Shown: positions 29,645-38,246, counted from the stretch's first letter. The stretch is 64,000 bases of DNA from Microvirga lotononidis (GCF_034627025.1 NZ_CP141048.1:1686001-1750000), one strand, 5' to 3'. Translations and numbers: made by a program. The notes: a model not told the origin generated them from the letters alone.

Positions 29645-30460
29645 GTGCAACTGACCGTCTCGACCTGGAACATCAATTCCGTTCGCCTGCGCCTCGATCA
29701 GGTGGGCCGCTTCCTCAAGGAGCGCCGCCCGGACATCCTGTGCCTGCAGGAGACCAAGTGCCCGAACGACAAGCTGCCCCTCAAGGACCTGCAGGCCTTC
29801 GGCTATCCCTTCGTGGTCCATATGGGCCAGAAGGGCTATAACGGCGTCGCCATCCTGTCCCGCTACCCTTTCTCCGAAACGAGCGTGATGGAGATGTGCG
29901 GCCGGCAGGACGCGCGCCACATCACCGTGACCCTGAGCCGCGAGGCCAAGGCGGCGGCTGGGCTGACGATCCATAACTTCTACGTCCCGGCCGGCGGCGA
30001 CATTCCCGACCCGGAGCTCAACGAGAAATTCAGGCACAAGCTCGACTTCATGGCCGAGATGCGCTCCTGGGGCAGCCGCGCGAAGCCGACGGCGGGCCCG
30101 GCGATCCTGGTGGGCGATCTCAACGTGGCGCCCCTCGAGCATGATGTCTGGAGTCATAAGCAGCTTCTCGACGTGGTGAGCCACACCCCGGTCGAAACAG
30201 AGACCCTGGAGGAGCTGCGCCAGGAGGCGGAGTGGATCGACGCCATGCGCGTTCTGCGCCCGGAGCCCGAGAAGATCTATTCCTGGTGGAGCTACCGTTC
30301 GCCCGACTGGGCGGCGGCCGACAAGGGCCGGCGCCTCGACCATATCTGGCTGTCGAAGGGCATGAAGGACACGCTGCGCTCCATCGACGTCACCCGCGAC
30401 ACCAGAGGTTGGGAGCGGCCCTCGGACCACGCCCCTGTGACGGCGGTGCTTGAACTATAG
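29645..30460 (+). CDS. xthA: Exodeoxyribonuclease III
   Basis: A 271-residue ExoIII-type AP endonuclease for base-excision repair. Catalytic elements visible are WNINS near residue 8, the metal ligand E36 in LQETKC, GDLNVAP, and the C-terminal RRLDHIW and PSDHAPV motifs. It should cleave abasic sites and remove 3' blocks. Start is a GTG at 29645, giving the usual family N terminus MQLTVSTWNI. The 142 bp upstream hold no gene. Confidence 0.95.
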   Translation: MQLTVSTWNINSVRLRLDQVGRFLKERRPDILCLQETKCPNDKLPLKDLQAFGYPFVVHMGQKGYNGVAILSRYPFSETSVMEMCGRQDARHITVTLSREAKAAAGLTIHNFYVPAGGDIPDPELNEKFRHKLDFMAEMRSWGSRAKPTAGPAILVGDLNVAPLEHDVWSHKQLLDVVSHTPVETETLEELRQEAEWIDAMRVLRPEPEKIYSWWSYRSPDWAAADKGRRLDHIWLSKGMKDTLRSIDVTRDTRGWERPSDHAPVTAVLEL

Positions 30461-30474
30461 AAGGATCGTTTGCC

Positions 30475-30501
30475 GGTTAAGCCTTTGAGATCTTGTTAAC
30501 C
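30475..30501. promoter_or_regulatory. Inverted repeat upstream of chemoreceptor gene
   Basis: GGTTAA (30475-30480) and TTAACC (30496-30501) form a perfect 6-bp inverted repeat with a 15-bp spacer, about 45 bp before the chemoreceptor start. It does not have the N7 spacing of a CtrA box. Regulator unknown. Confidence 0.3.
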
Positions 30502-30547
30502 GCTCTTTGCGAAAGGTTCTGCACGACTTTCCCTAAGGTAAATAGCA

Positions 30548-32257
30548 GTGCAGTTCTTCGCCAATCGAAAGCTTTCCCATCTCACGACGGCCGCCATGGT
30601 GGCGTTCGTCGTGCTGACCGCCGCCGCTCTCTTCGCGGTCGTGTCCCTTCAGACCCGCTCGGACGTCCAGACCAAGGCGCTGGCACAGCTTCAATCCAAC
30701 GTGCGGACCTTCGTGGGCATCCTGCGCGGCTCCATCGACAGCCTCGCCGTGAAGAAGGACGCCACGGGCGCCGTCACGGGGATCACGGTGAGCGACGACG
30801 CGGTGTTCTACAGCGACGAGCTTGCCGACCGGATCGCCGAGGCGACGCAGGCTCCCGCCACCCTGTTCGTGAAGGATTCGAGCGGAAACTTCATCCGCCG
30901 CGCCACGAACATGCGCAATCCCGACGGCTCCCGTGCGGTCGGCACGGCCATGGACCGCAACGGCGTGATCTTCCCGATCGTATCGGCGGGCGGCACCTAT
31001 GTGGGCCAGGCCAAGATCCTCGGGAACGATTATCTCCTGGTGAACCTGCCTGTCTTCGGCCAGAGCGGACAGGTTCTGGGCGTCCTCGGGAGCGGGTTTC
31101 AGGTCACCGCGCTCGAGGCTTCGGCGGACCGCCTCATGTGGCATATGGAGATGGCGTCCCTCGTGGCCGTCCTCGTGCTGACGCTCGCGGCGATCCTGTC
31201 GGCCCGGATGCTGTTCCGGCCCATTCCGAAGCTGGCCCAGACCATGAAGAGCCTGGCTCATGGCGAAACCGCCCTGACGGTACCCTACCTGGCCTGGAAG
31301 AACGAGATCGGCGAGATGGCCCGGGCCGTGGAGATCTTCCGCGAGAACAATGTGGAGCGTCAGCGGCTGGCCGCCGAGCAGGCCACCGAGAGCGACGCGA
31401 AGATGCAGCGCGCCCTGAAGCTCGACGAGCTGACCCGCCATTTCGAAGCCAATGTCTCGGCCCTGACGCAAGGGCTGGCCGCGGCCGCTTCGGAGATGGA
31501 GGCGACCGCCCAGACCATGACGGTCACGGCCGACCGGACCAACCGGCAATCCGTCAGCGTGGCCGCCGCCGCCGAGCAGACCTCGAGCAGCGTGCAGACC
31601 GTCGCGGCCGCGACCGAGGAGATGTCGATCTCGATCCGGGAGATCGCCCGGCAGGTCAACCAGTCTTCGCAGATCTCCTTCGAAGCCGTCGAGAACGCCA
31701 AGCGGACGAACGGCATCGTGCAGGCCCTGTCGAGCAGCGCCGAGCGTATCGGCGACGTGATCACGCTGATCAACAACCTGGCCGCCCAGACCAACCTGCT
31801 GGCGCTCAACGCCACCATCGAGGCGGCCCGCGCGGGCGAAGCCGGCAAGGGCTTCGCCGTGGTGGCCTCCGAGGTGAAGAACCTCGCGACCCAGACCGCC
31901 AAGGCCACCGAGGAGATCGGCTCGCAGATCGCCCAGATCCAGGGGGCCACCCAGGAGGCCGTCGGGGCCATCCACGGCATCCAGACCATCATCGACCAGA
32001 TCTCGGCCATCTCGACCGGGATCGCGGCCGCCATGGAGCAGCAGGGCGCCACGACGGGCGAGATCTCCCGCAGCGTCCAGGAGGCCGCCCGCGGCACCGG
32101 CCAGGTGACGGAGAGCATCGACAGCGTGAAGCACGGTGCGGGCGAAACCGGCGCCGCGGCCACGCAGGTCCTCGGCGCGGCCCAGGAACTCGCCCGCTAT
32201 GCGGAAAATCTCAGCCGCGAGGTCGACGTCTTCCTGTCGGACGTGAAAGCCGCGTGA
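30548..32257 (+). CDS. Methyl-accepting chemotaxis protein
   Basis: A 569-residue chemoreceptor. Transmembrane segments lie at about residues 14-35 and 197-217 and bracket a periplasmic sensory region of about 160 residues of single-Cache type. A HAMP domain (about 218-272) and a cytoplasmic signalling domain follow, whose hairpin tip is [20 protein letters not shown] and whose trans-membrane heptads continue to the C terminus. No CheB/CheR-tethering pentapeptide is at the end. Start is a GTG at 30548. No chemotaxis operon is nearby, so it is an orphan receptor; ligand unknown. Confidence 0.93.
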   Translation: MQFFANRKLSHLTTAAMVAFVVLTAAALFAVVSLQTRSDVQTKALAQLQSNVRTFVGILRGSIDSLAVKKDATGAVTGITVSDDAVFYSDELADRIAEATQAPATLFVKDSSGNFIRRATNMRNPDGSRAVGTAMDRNGVIFPIVSAGGTYVGQAKILGNDYLLVNLPVFGQSGQVLGVLGSGFQVTALEASADRLMWHMEMASLVAVLVLTLAAILSARMLFRPIPKLAQTMKSLAHGETALTVPYLAWKNEIGEMARAVEIFRENNVERQRLAAEQATESDAKMQRALKLDELTRHFEANVSALTQGLAAAASEMEATAQTMTVTADRTNRQSVSVAAAAEQTSSSVQTVAAATEEMSISIREIARQVNQSSQISFEAVENAKRTNGIVQALSSSAERIGDVITLINNLAAQTNLLALNATIEAARAGEAGKGFAVVASEVKNLATQTAKATEEIGSQIAQIQGATQEAVGAIHGIQTIIDQISAISTGIAAAMEQQGATTGEISRSVQEAARGTGQVTESIDSVKHGAGETGAAATQVLGAAQELARYAENLSREVDVFLSDVKAA

Positions 32258-32274
32258 GGGGGCTTCCCCTCACG
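32253..32274. terminator. Short convergent hairpin over the stop codons of the chemoreceptor and CNBD genes
   Basis: CGTGAGGGG (32253-32261) pairs perfectly with CCCCTCACG (32266-32274) around GCTT. It overlaps both convergent stop codons. There is no T-run on either side, so it may slow polymerase or protect 3' ends rather than terminate alone. Confidence 0.35.
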
Positions 32275-32764
32275 TCTCGTCCGGCGTCTTCGAGGGGTTT
32301 TCCTCGCCGTCGATGGCGATGAGCTGCTGGCGGACCCGCTCCAGGCCTTCCGTGAGGCGGGCCAGCTCGTCCGCCATGACGTCCTGGATCGCCGTGGCGG
32401 CATCCGGAAACTCCTCCAGCACCCGGCGCATGAGGCTGGGGCTGACGCGGATGATGGCCGAGGGTTCGCGGGCGGTGGCGGTCGCGCGGCGCTCGATGCG
32501 GGCGAACAGGGCCGCCTGCCCGATGAGGGAGCCCGGACCGGCCACGAAGGCTTCGGACGAGCCGCTCTCGCCGGCGTCGAGCGCAATGGCGCCGCGGCTC
32601 ACCACATAGCCCCCATCCGAGCGGTCGCCCTTGCGGAACAGCACGTCGCCTTCCCGATAGGTCCGGCTCTCGGACGCGAAGGCGACGAGGCGCAGGGCAT
32701 CCCGCCCCAGCAGGTTGAACAGCGGAGCCTGGCTCAAGACCGCGATATCGTCGTCGAGCGCCAT
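32270..32764 (-). CDS. Cyclic-nucleotide-binding domain protein (no DNA-binding domain)
   Basis: A 164-residue Crp-like protein that stops after the cyclic-nucleotide-binding beta-roll. The CNBD spans about residues 12-125 (REGDVLFRKGDRSDGGYVVSRG; GSLIGQAALF; RRATATA with the phosphate-binding Arg position), then a helix ends the protein. No helix-turn-helix follows, so it is not a Crp/Fnr regulator by itself. It lies 6 bp after the response-regulator gene on the same strand and may modulate it or a partner protein (inference). Confidence 0.85.
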   Translation of the reverse strand: MALDDDIAVLSQAPLFNLLGRDALRLVAFASESRTYREGDVLFRKGDRSDGGYVVSRGAIALDAGESGSSEAFVAGPGSLIGQAALFARIERRATATAREPSAIIRVSPSLMRRVLEEFPDAATAIQDVMADELARLTEGLERVRQQLIAIDGEENPSKTPDET

Positions 32765-32770
32765 GGGATG

Positions 32771-33457
32771 TCAGGGCACCAGCTTGTAGCCGCCGGGCTC
32801 CGTGACCAGGATGCTCGCATTGGACGGATCGGCCTCGATCTTCTGGCGCAGGCGGTAGATATGCGTCTCGAGGGTGTGGGTGGTCACGTTGGAATTGTAG
32901 CCCCAGACCTCGGTGAGCAGGGTGTCGCGCCCGACCACCGCCTGACCGGCGCGGTAGAGATAGCGCAGGATCGCCGTTTCCTTTTCCGTCAGCTTGAGCT
33001 TGGAGCCCTTGTCGGTGGTGAGCAGCTTCGAGCCCGGGCGGAAGATGTAGGGGCCGATCTGGAACACCGCGTCCTCGCTCGCCTCGTATTGGCGCAGTTG
33101 CGCCCGGATGCGGGCGAGCAGCACGGCGAACTTGAACGGCTTGACCACGTAATCGTTGGCGCCGGCCTCCAGGCCCATCACCGTATCGGCGTCCGACCCT
33201 TGGGCCGTGAGCATGATGATCGGGCTGCGGAAGCCGTTCTGGCGCATGACCTTGACCGCCTCGCGCCCATCCATGTCGGGCAGGCCCACGTCCATGATGG
33301 CGAGATCGATCCGGTCCCCCTTCACCGCCTCGATGGCCCCCGTGGCCGTCTCGGCGATCGCAACCTGAAACTCGTCATAGAATCCGAGCTGTTCGGCTAG
33401 GGTGTCGCGCAGGTCCTGATCGTCATCGACGACGAGGAGGCGGCTGGCATTCGACAT
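32771..33457 (-). CDS. OmpR-family response regulator (orphan)
   Basis: A 228-residue two-component regulator. The receiver domain (about residues 6-120) has the acidic pair D11-D12, phosphoacceptor D56 (LAIMDVGLP), Thr in IIMLTAQ and Lys in YVVKPF. The C-terminal winged helix (about 130-226) contains LTEKETAILRYLYRAG and the recognition region TTHTLETHIYRLRQKIE. No histidine kinase is adjacent, so its partner is encoded elsewhere. It is transcribed together with the CNBD protein gene. The start at 33457 follows family length. Confidence 0.93.
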   Translation of the reverse strand: MSNASRLLVVDDDQDLRDTLAEQLGFYDEFQVAIAETATGAIEAVKGDRIDLAIMDVGLPDMDGREAVKVMRQNGFRSPIIMLTAQGSDADTVMGLEAGANDYVVKPFKFAVLLARIRAQLRQYEASEDAVFQIGPYIFRPGSKLLTTDKGSKLKLTEKETAILRYLYRAGQAVVGRDTLLTEVWGYNSNVTTHTLETHIYRLRQKIEADPSNASILVTEPGGYKLVP

Positions 33458-33692
33458 CTCAAACCCTTCAACACGAGGAACCGCGAAATGGCAGAAGCGG
33501 CCTTCCAATAGCGAAAAACCCCCAGGCCTCAAGCCGGTTCGTTCGCTCTCTTGTCGCCGCGCACGATCCGGTTCGACCATCGCCGCCCGGTTTTCGCCCG
33601 CGCGAGCCTTGAGCTTCGGATCACGCTCGACGCATAAGAGTAGTCATTCCCAGCTTGACAACAAGAGGGACCTCCCGTCCCTTCCACTGCCG

Positions 33693-34226
33693 ATGAAACG
33701 TTCTCGCGTCAATGTCATCCGAGTCTTCCGCTCCCCGCTCGACCACCGGCGCGGGCGGCTCGAAGCCGGAAACCTCGTGATCCCCTGCGCTCTGGGACGA
33801 TCCGGCACGCGTCGTGCCAAGCGCGAGGGCGACGGCGCGTCCCCGGTCGGGCGCTTCGGGATCCTGCAGGCCTTCTACCGGCCCGATCGCGGTCCGCGCC
33901 CCCGAACCGGCCTCGGCTTGAAGCCGATCCGCCCCGGCGACGGCTGGTCGGACGACGTGAGGGACCGCCGCTACAACCGCCTCGTTCCCCTGCCCTGCCC
34001 GACCAGCCATGAGACGATGTGGCGGGACGACCACCTCTACGACGTGGTGCTCGACATCGCGTGGAACCGCAGCCCCATCGTTAAGGGGCGCGGCAGCGCC
34101 ATCTTCCTCCACCTCGCCCGCCCGGGTTTCCTGCCGACGGAAGGCTGCGTCGCCGTCGACAAGCGCATGATCCGCCGCCTGCTGGAGCGGATCGGGCCGA
34201 GGACGCGGATCGAGATCGTGGGATAG
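33693..34226 (+). CDS. L,D-transpeptidase catalytic-domain (YkuD-like) protein
   Basis: A 177-residue protein consisting almost only of a YkuD-type catalytic domain. The signature HLARPGFLPTEGCVAV holds the catalytic H140 and C152, and the domain opens with LEAGNLVIPCALGRSG and GASPVGRFGIL. L,D-transpeptidases make 3-3 cross-links or attach proteins to peptidoglycan. No signal peptide or membrane segment can be seen at the chosen start (33693), nor in the 28 residues available upstream, which is unusual for a cell-wall enzyme. Another conserved alphaproteobacterial role cannot be excluded. Confidence 0.82.
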   Translation: MKRSRVNVIRVFRSPLDHRRGRLEAGNLVIPCALGRSGTRRAKREGDGASPVGRFGILQAFYRPDRGPRPRTGLGLKPIRPGDGWSDDVRDRRYNRLVPLPCPTSHETMWRDDHLYDVVLDIAWNRSPIVKGRGSAIFLHLARPGFLPTEGCVAVDKRMIRRLLERIGPRTRIEIVG

Positions 34227-34236
34227 AGGCCGCGTT

Positions 34237-34332
34237 GTCATCCCCGGCGCACGAAGTGCGGGAAGGGGATCCAAGGCTCTGCGCCTGATCGTGGATTCCC
34301 TTCCCCTCCGCTGCGCTTCGGCCGGGAATGAC
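34237..34332. repeat. Long imperfect palindromic intergenic repeat
   Basis: The element opens with TGTCATCCCCGGCGCACGAA and closes with CTTCGGCCGGGAATGACA, with GGGAAGGGGATCC and GGATTCCCTTCCCC facing each other inside. It can fold into a long hairpin. This is the style of dispersed palindromes found between genes in Hyphomicrobiales. It lies between the L,D-transpeptidase and ABC-F genes. Confidence 0.6.
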
Positions 34333-34356
34333 ACCGGTGGTGCTCTTCGGATCGAG

Positions 34357-34390
34357 ATCACCGGCACAAGGCCGGTGACGACGTGGCGGG
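34357..34390. repeat. Dispersed palindromic repeat, family 1
   Basis: A 34-bp element whose core ATCACCGGCACAAGGCCGGT is the reverse complement of the core at 38262-38281 and the same as that at 44011-44030. It ends with GACGACGTGGCGGG, matching the CCCGCCACGT end of the 38251 copy in reverse. Confidence 0.7.
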
Positions 34391-34408
34391 TCTCAGTGCC
34401 GAGATGCC

Positions 34409-35923
34409 TCACCCGGTTACCGTGTCGTAAAACGTCTCCGGCCCGTCGATCTCGCGCAGCCGGCCCTTGTCGATGAGCAGGAAGCGCGTGCCGATGGTTT
34501 TGACGAAGCTGCGGTCGTGGGACACGACGATGCAGGTGGCCTGCTGGTCGAGGATTTCCGCTTCCAGCTGTTCGCGGCCCGGGATGTCCACGTGGTTGGT
34601 GGGCTCGTCCATGAGATAGACGTTCGGCTCCGACAGGCGAAGCGCCAGAAGGCCGAGTCGCGCCTTCTGGCCCGGCGACAGTTTCGCGATGGGCAAGCCT
34701 TGTCGCTCGATGGTGAAGCCCGCTTCCGCCAGCACCGCGCGGCTGCGCTGATCGCCGAGGCGGAAGCGCGACAGGATGAAGTCGTGCGCGGTCGCGCCTT
34801 GCGGCAATTGCCCCATGTCCTGATCCACATAGCCGAGAGCGAGGCTCGGGCTGACGCGGATGCCCGGCAGGCCATCCGCCTGCGTCATCGCACCGTGCAG
34901 CAGGCGCACGAATTGCGACTTGCCCGCGCCGTTGCGGCCGAGAACGACGATGCGCTCGCCCTGCGCCACATCGAGCTTCGGAACCGTGAAGAGTTTTCGC
35001 CCGTCGGGCGCGTGCACGGCGACGTTCTCCAGCGCCACGAGCACCCGCGCATGGGAGCCGCGATTGGCGAGCCTGATCTCGCCCGGCCGCTCCTTGTGCA
35101 CGGCACGCGCGGCCTGCTCCAGCGTGTCCGCGCGGCGCTTGATCTGGGCGGATTTGACCTGCGCCGCGTCGCTGCCGCTGTTGATGCCGACATTGCGCAG
35201 CGCCGATGCGCTCTGGCGCAGGCGCTTCACCTCACGCAGTGTCTTGTCGCGCTGCGTCTGCGCCGCCGCATCGTGTGCATCGAGCAAGGCGCGGGCACCG
35301 CGATAGGGATGCGCGAAGGCCACCGATTCCTCCGGCCGCAGGAAGAGGGTTTTCGTCGTGCAGGCATCGAGGAAGTCCCGGTCGTGGCTCGCCACAACGA
35401 TGGGCGCGGTGTAACCCGCCGCATTGATCCAGGCTTCCAGCCTGAAGAGCTTTTCGAGATCGAGATGGTTCGTGGGCTCGTCGAGAAGGAGCAGATCCGG
35501 TTGCGTGATCCACGCCCGCGCGATGAGCGCAAGGCGCTGCCAGCCGCCGCTGAGCGCGCGCATCGGCAGGGTGCGCAGATCGTCCGGCGCCTCGAACTCG
35601 TCGAGCACCATGTCGACGCGCCATTCCTCGCTCGCGTGTTCGTCGCCGGAGAGGGCCGTGAGCAGCATGTCGTGAAGGGACAGGTCGAGGAGGTTCGCCG
35701 GAACGTCCTGCTCCACGAGCGCGACGCTCAGGCCCCGCGGGCGGACGATGTCGCCCTCGGTCGGTTCGACAAGACCGGCGATGCATTTCAGAAGGGTCGA
35801 TTTCCCGGCGCCGTTGGCGGCCACGAGACCGAGGCGGTCGCCCTCGCCGATGACGAGGTTCAGGTTGCGGAACAGGGGCGTGTGGGCAATGACGGTGACA
35901 TTGCGAAGGCTCAAGGCGGCCAT
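34409..35923 (-). CDS. ABC-F family ATPase (ribosome-associated, duplicated ATPase domains)
   Basis: A 504-residue soluble ABC-F protein with two ATPase domains and no membrane part. Domain 1 has Walker A ANGAGKST (residues 36-43), signature LSGGWQRLAL and Walker B LLLLDEPTNHLD. A basic interdomain linker follows (about 225-300). Domain 2 has Walker A GRNGAGKSQ, signature LSPGQKARLGL (LSPGQ in place of LSGGQ) and DEPTNHVD. ABC-F proteins bind the ribosomal E-site and modulate translation or antibiotic binding. It is not clearly EttA, Uup or YheS, so no symbol is given. A possible short leader ORF lies upstream. Confidence 0.9.
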   Translation of the reverse strand: MAALSLRNVTVIAHTPLFRNLNLVIGEGDRLGLVAANGAGKSTLLKCIAGLVEPTEGDIVRPRGLSVALVEQDVPANLLDLSLHDMLLTALSGDEHASEEWRVDMVLDEFEAPDDLRTLPMRALSGGWQRLALIARAWITQPDLLLLDEPTNHLDLEKLFRLEAWINAAGYTAPIVVASHDRDFLDACTTKTLFLRPEESVAFAHPYRGARALLDAHDAAAQTQRDKTLREVKRLRQSASALRNVGINSGSDAAQVKSAQIKRRADTLEQAARAVHKERPGEIRLANRGSHARVLVALENVAVHAPDGRKLFTVPKLDVAQGERIVVLGRNGAGKSQFVRLLHGAMTQADGLPGIRVSPSLALGYVDQDMGQLPQGATAHDFILSRFRLGDQRSRAVLAEAGFTIERQGLPIAKLSPGQKARLGLLALRLSEPNVYLMDEPTNHVDIPGREQLEAEILDQQATCIVVSHDRSFVKTIGTRFLLIDKGRLREIDGPETFYDTVTG

Positions 35924-36239
35924 GGGGAAATCTCACTGGTGCGGCGCGCTCGGGCATAGGCCATCGGAAGCGCGAAGAGTCTGGAAGGTGTCAGGCGCGC
36001 CTGATCCTTGCGGAGCCTCGGGCGCGATGAGCCGTTCAGAGCTGACCAGAATGAGATGGAGACAGAGGGATGGCTGTCAGATCCGTTCGATGGCCGGCCC
36101 TGCAACGAGCTGCTGCAGGGCGTGCCAGGGGCCGAACTTGCGTTGATGCATCGCTTCAAACATGCAGCCCTCCCTGGTTCAAATGGCGATCGAGAACGCA
36201 AGCTTAACCGGAATGGGCCTGGGATGCAAACTCGGGACG
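35924..36239. other. 316-bp gap upstream of ABC-F gene with 14-bp palindrome and small ORF
   Basis: Between the LysR stop and the ABC-F start (both leftward) lie a 28-codon ORF (36077-36163) and a perfect 14-bp palindrome TCAGGCGCGCCTGA (35991-36004), 67 bp before the ABC-F start. No T-run follows the palindrome. Nothing else gene-like was seen. Confidence 0.5.
36077..36163 (-). CDS. Possible 28-residue leader peptide or small protein upstream of ABC-F gene
   Basis: A short ORF starting MFEAMHQRKFGPWHALQQL and ending at isoleucine before TGA. It has a strong ribosome-binding site (GGGAGG, 5-6 nt before the ATG) and ordinary-looking amphipathic composition, with no rare-codon run obvious. It begins 76 bp after the LysR stop and ends 153 bp before the ABC-F start on the same strand. 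ABC-F resistance genes are often controlled by translated leaders, which makes this a candidate; alternatively it is a free-standing small protein. I do not recognise the sequence. Confidence 0.4.
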   Translation of the reverse strand: MFEAMHQRKFGPWHALQQLVAGPAIERI

Positions 36240-37130
36240 TTACCGCTTCTTGATGAAGTCCACGAAGGCCCGCAGGGGCGCGGGCATGTGGCGGCGGCTC
36301 GGGTAGTAGAGGAACGGCCCCGAGAACGGCTGCAGCCAGTCCTCCAGCACCGGCTCGAGGACGCCGCTCGTCAGTTCCTGCTCCACGAAGCCCGCGAAGG
36401 TGGCGATCAAGCCGAGCCCCTGGATCGCGGCCGTGACCTCCAGGTCGATGCTGTTGGCGATCACCCGCGCGGTCGGCGTGATCTTGATGACCTCGCCGTC
36501 GCGCTCGAACTCCCAGGGATGCATGATGCCGCTGGCGAAGCGATGGCGAATGCAGGCGTGGTTCAGGATGTCCCGCGGGTGCGTCGGCCGGCCGTGCGCG
36601 GCGAAATAGGCCGGCGCACCGGCGACGGTGAAGCGCTGCACGCGCGGGCCGATGGGCACGGCGATCATGTCCTTCTCCAGCCGCTCGTCATAGCGGATGC
36701 CCGCATCGAACCCGGCCGCCAGGACATCGACGAAGCTGTCTTCGGTGGTCACTTCCAGGGCGATGCCGGGATGGGCTGTCAGGAACGGCCCGATGATCGG
36801 AGGCAGCACCAGGCGGGCCACCGCCGTGGGCACGTTGAGCCGCAGCGTCCCGGTCGGCGAGTCGCGAAAGCCGTTGACCGCATCGAGCGCGGCCGCGACC
36901 TCGCTCAAGGCCGGGCTCAATCGTTCCAGCAGCCTCTGGCCCGCTTCCGTCGGGGTGACGCTGCGGGTCGTGCGGTTGAGGAGGCGCACGCCGAGGCGGG
37001 ACTCCAGGCGCCGGAGGGCTTCGCTCAGGGTCGAGGCCGAGACGCCGCGCAGCCGTGCCACGCTGCGGAAGCTGCGCGCCCGCGCGACTGCCGCGAAGGC
37101 TTCGAGATCCGCCAGATCCACATCGCTCAT
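36240..37130 (-). CDS. LysR-family transcriptional regulator
   Basis: A 296-residue LysR regulator. The N-terminal winged helix (about residues 1-60) reads LEAFAAVARARSFRSVARLR and STLSEALRRLESRLGVRLLNRTTR in family style, followed by a substrate-binding domain (about 88-290). It is divergent from an aldo/keto reductase gene across 120 bp that hold two inverted repeats, the usual arrangement for a LysR regulator and its target. The effector is unknown. Start at 37130 (MSDVDLADL); an ATG at 37145 would add five residues. Confidence 0.92.
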   Translation of the reverse strand: MSDVDLADLEAFAAVARARSFRSVARLRGVSASTLSEALRRLESRLGVRLLNRTTRSVTPTEAGQRLLERLSPALSEVAAALDAVNGFRDSPTGTLRLNVPTAVARLVLPPIIGPFLTAHPGIALEVTTEDSFVDVLAAGFDAGIRYDERLEKDMIAVPIGPRVQRFTVAGAPAYFAAHGRPTHPRDILNHACIRHRFASGIMHPWEFERDGEVIKITPTARVIANSIDLEVTAAIQGLGLIATFAGFVEQELTSGVLEPVLEDWLQPFSGPFLYYPSRRHMPAPLRAFVDFIKKR

Positions 37131-37154
37131 TGTTCGAAAATCCAAACAGCCTGT

Positions 37155-37209
37155 TCCGGCTATGCCGGATTATCGCACGAACCGGAAGCGGGCATGATCC
37201 GTTCATGCC
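37155..37209. promoter_or_regulatory. Two inverted repeats in the LysR / aldo-keto reductase gap
   Basis: TCCGGC-TAT-GCCGGA (37155-37169) and GGCATG-N7-CATGCC (37191-37209) are both perfect. LysR sites are typically short dyads of this size (T-N11-A core), and these sit between divergent genes. They are the natural recognition and activation half-sites for the adjacent LysR protein (inference). Confidence 0.5.
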
Positions 37210-37250
37210 GACGTAGAACCGCCGGCCAACCCTTTTCAGGAGATCAGCAG

Positions 37251-38246
37251 ATGCAACATCGCCGCTTGGGACAAACCGGCCCCTCCGTGTCCGCTCTCGG
37301 CCTCGGCTGCATGGGCATGTCGGGCATGTATGGACCGGCCGACAGGCTCGAGAGCATCAGGACCATCCATGCGGCGCTCGAGGCCGGCATCACCCTGCTC
37401 GACACGGGCGATTTCTACGGCATGGGTCATAACGAGATGCTCATCGGCGAGGCGCTTCAGGGCCGCACCCGCGATCAGGCTCTCATCAGCGTGAAGTTCG
37501 GCGCCATGCGCGATCCGACCGGCGCCTGGCTCGGCTACGACGCCCGGCCGCAGGCCGTCAAAAGCTTCCTGGCCTACACCCTGCAGCGCCTGCGGGTCGA
37601 TCACATCGACATCTACCGCCCGGCGCGGCTCGATCCGAACGTTCCCATCGAGGACACGATCGGGGCCGTCGCCGACATGGTGAAGGCGGGTTATGTGCGC
37701 CATATCGGCCTCTCCGAGGTCGGCCCCGAGACCATCCGCCGGGCCGCCGCCGTGCACCCTATCTGCGACCTGCAGATCGAATATTCCCTGATCTCGCGCG
37801 GGCCTGAGGAGAGCATTCTGCCCGTCTGCCGCGAACTCGGGATCGGCATCACGGCCTATGGGGTGCTCTCGCGCGGCCTGATCAGCGGCCACTGGAGCAA
37901 CGCCGCGACCGGGCCGGGGGATTTCCGCACCCACTCTCCCCGTTTCCAGGAAGGCAACGTGGAGAAGAACCTGGCGCTGGTCGAAGGCCTGCGGCGCCTG
38001 GCCGAGACGAAGGGCGTCAGCGTCGCTCAGATCGCCATCGCCTGGGTGGCGGCTCAGGGCGACGACATCGTCCCGCTCATCGGGGCCCGTCGCCGCGACC
38101 GGCTTCACGAGGCCCTCGGGGCGCTGGACGTGACGCTGACGGAGGAGGATCTCGCGGCCATCGAGCGGATCGTCCCCAAGGGGGCCGCCGCCGGCGACCG
38201 CTACCCCACGGCCCAGATGGCCATGCTGGACAGCGAGAGGGCTTAA
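37251..38246 (+). CDS. Aldo/keto reductase
   Basis: A 331-residue NADPH-dependent oxidoreductase of the AKR superfamily. The TIM-barrel signatures MQHRRLGQTGPSVSALGLGC and LLDTGDFYGMGHNEM are present, giving catalytic D51 and Y56, and K82 sits in ISVKFG. At the usual catalytic-His position of the YxQHRxD motif it reads YRPARLD, so His is replaced by Ala (A125). The NADPH-binding C-terminal GARRRDRLHEALGALD is intact. Start at 37251 (ATG) matches the family N terminus. It is divergent from, and probably regulated by, the LysR gene. Confidence 0.92.
   Translation: MQHRRLGQTGPSVSALGLGCMGMSGMYGPADRLESIRTIHAALEAGITLLDTGDFYGMGHNEMLIGEALQGRTRDQALISVKFGAMRDPTGAWLGYDARPQAVKSFLAYTLQRLRVDHIDIYRPARLDPNVPIEDTIGAVADMVKAGYVRHIGLSEVGPETIRRAAAVHPICDLQIEYSLISRGPEESILPVCRELGIGITAYGVLSRGLISGHWSNAATGPGDFRTHSPRFQEGNVEKNLALVEGLRRLAETKGVSVAQIAIAWVAAQGDDIVPLIGARRRDRLHEALGALDVTLTEEDLAAIERIVPKGAAAGDRYPTAQMAMLDSERA

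Noticed and set aside
36162..37250. In-frame extension of the aldo/keto reductase upstream to 36162
   Set aside because: It runs through the LysR gene on the other strand and the extra residues are low-complexity; the conserved N terminus starts at 37251.
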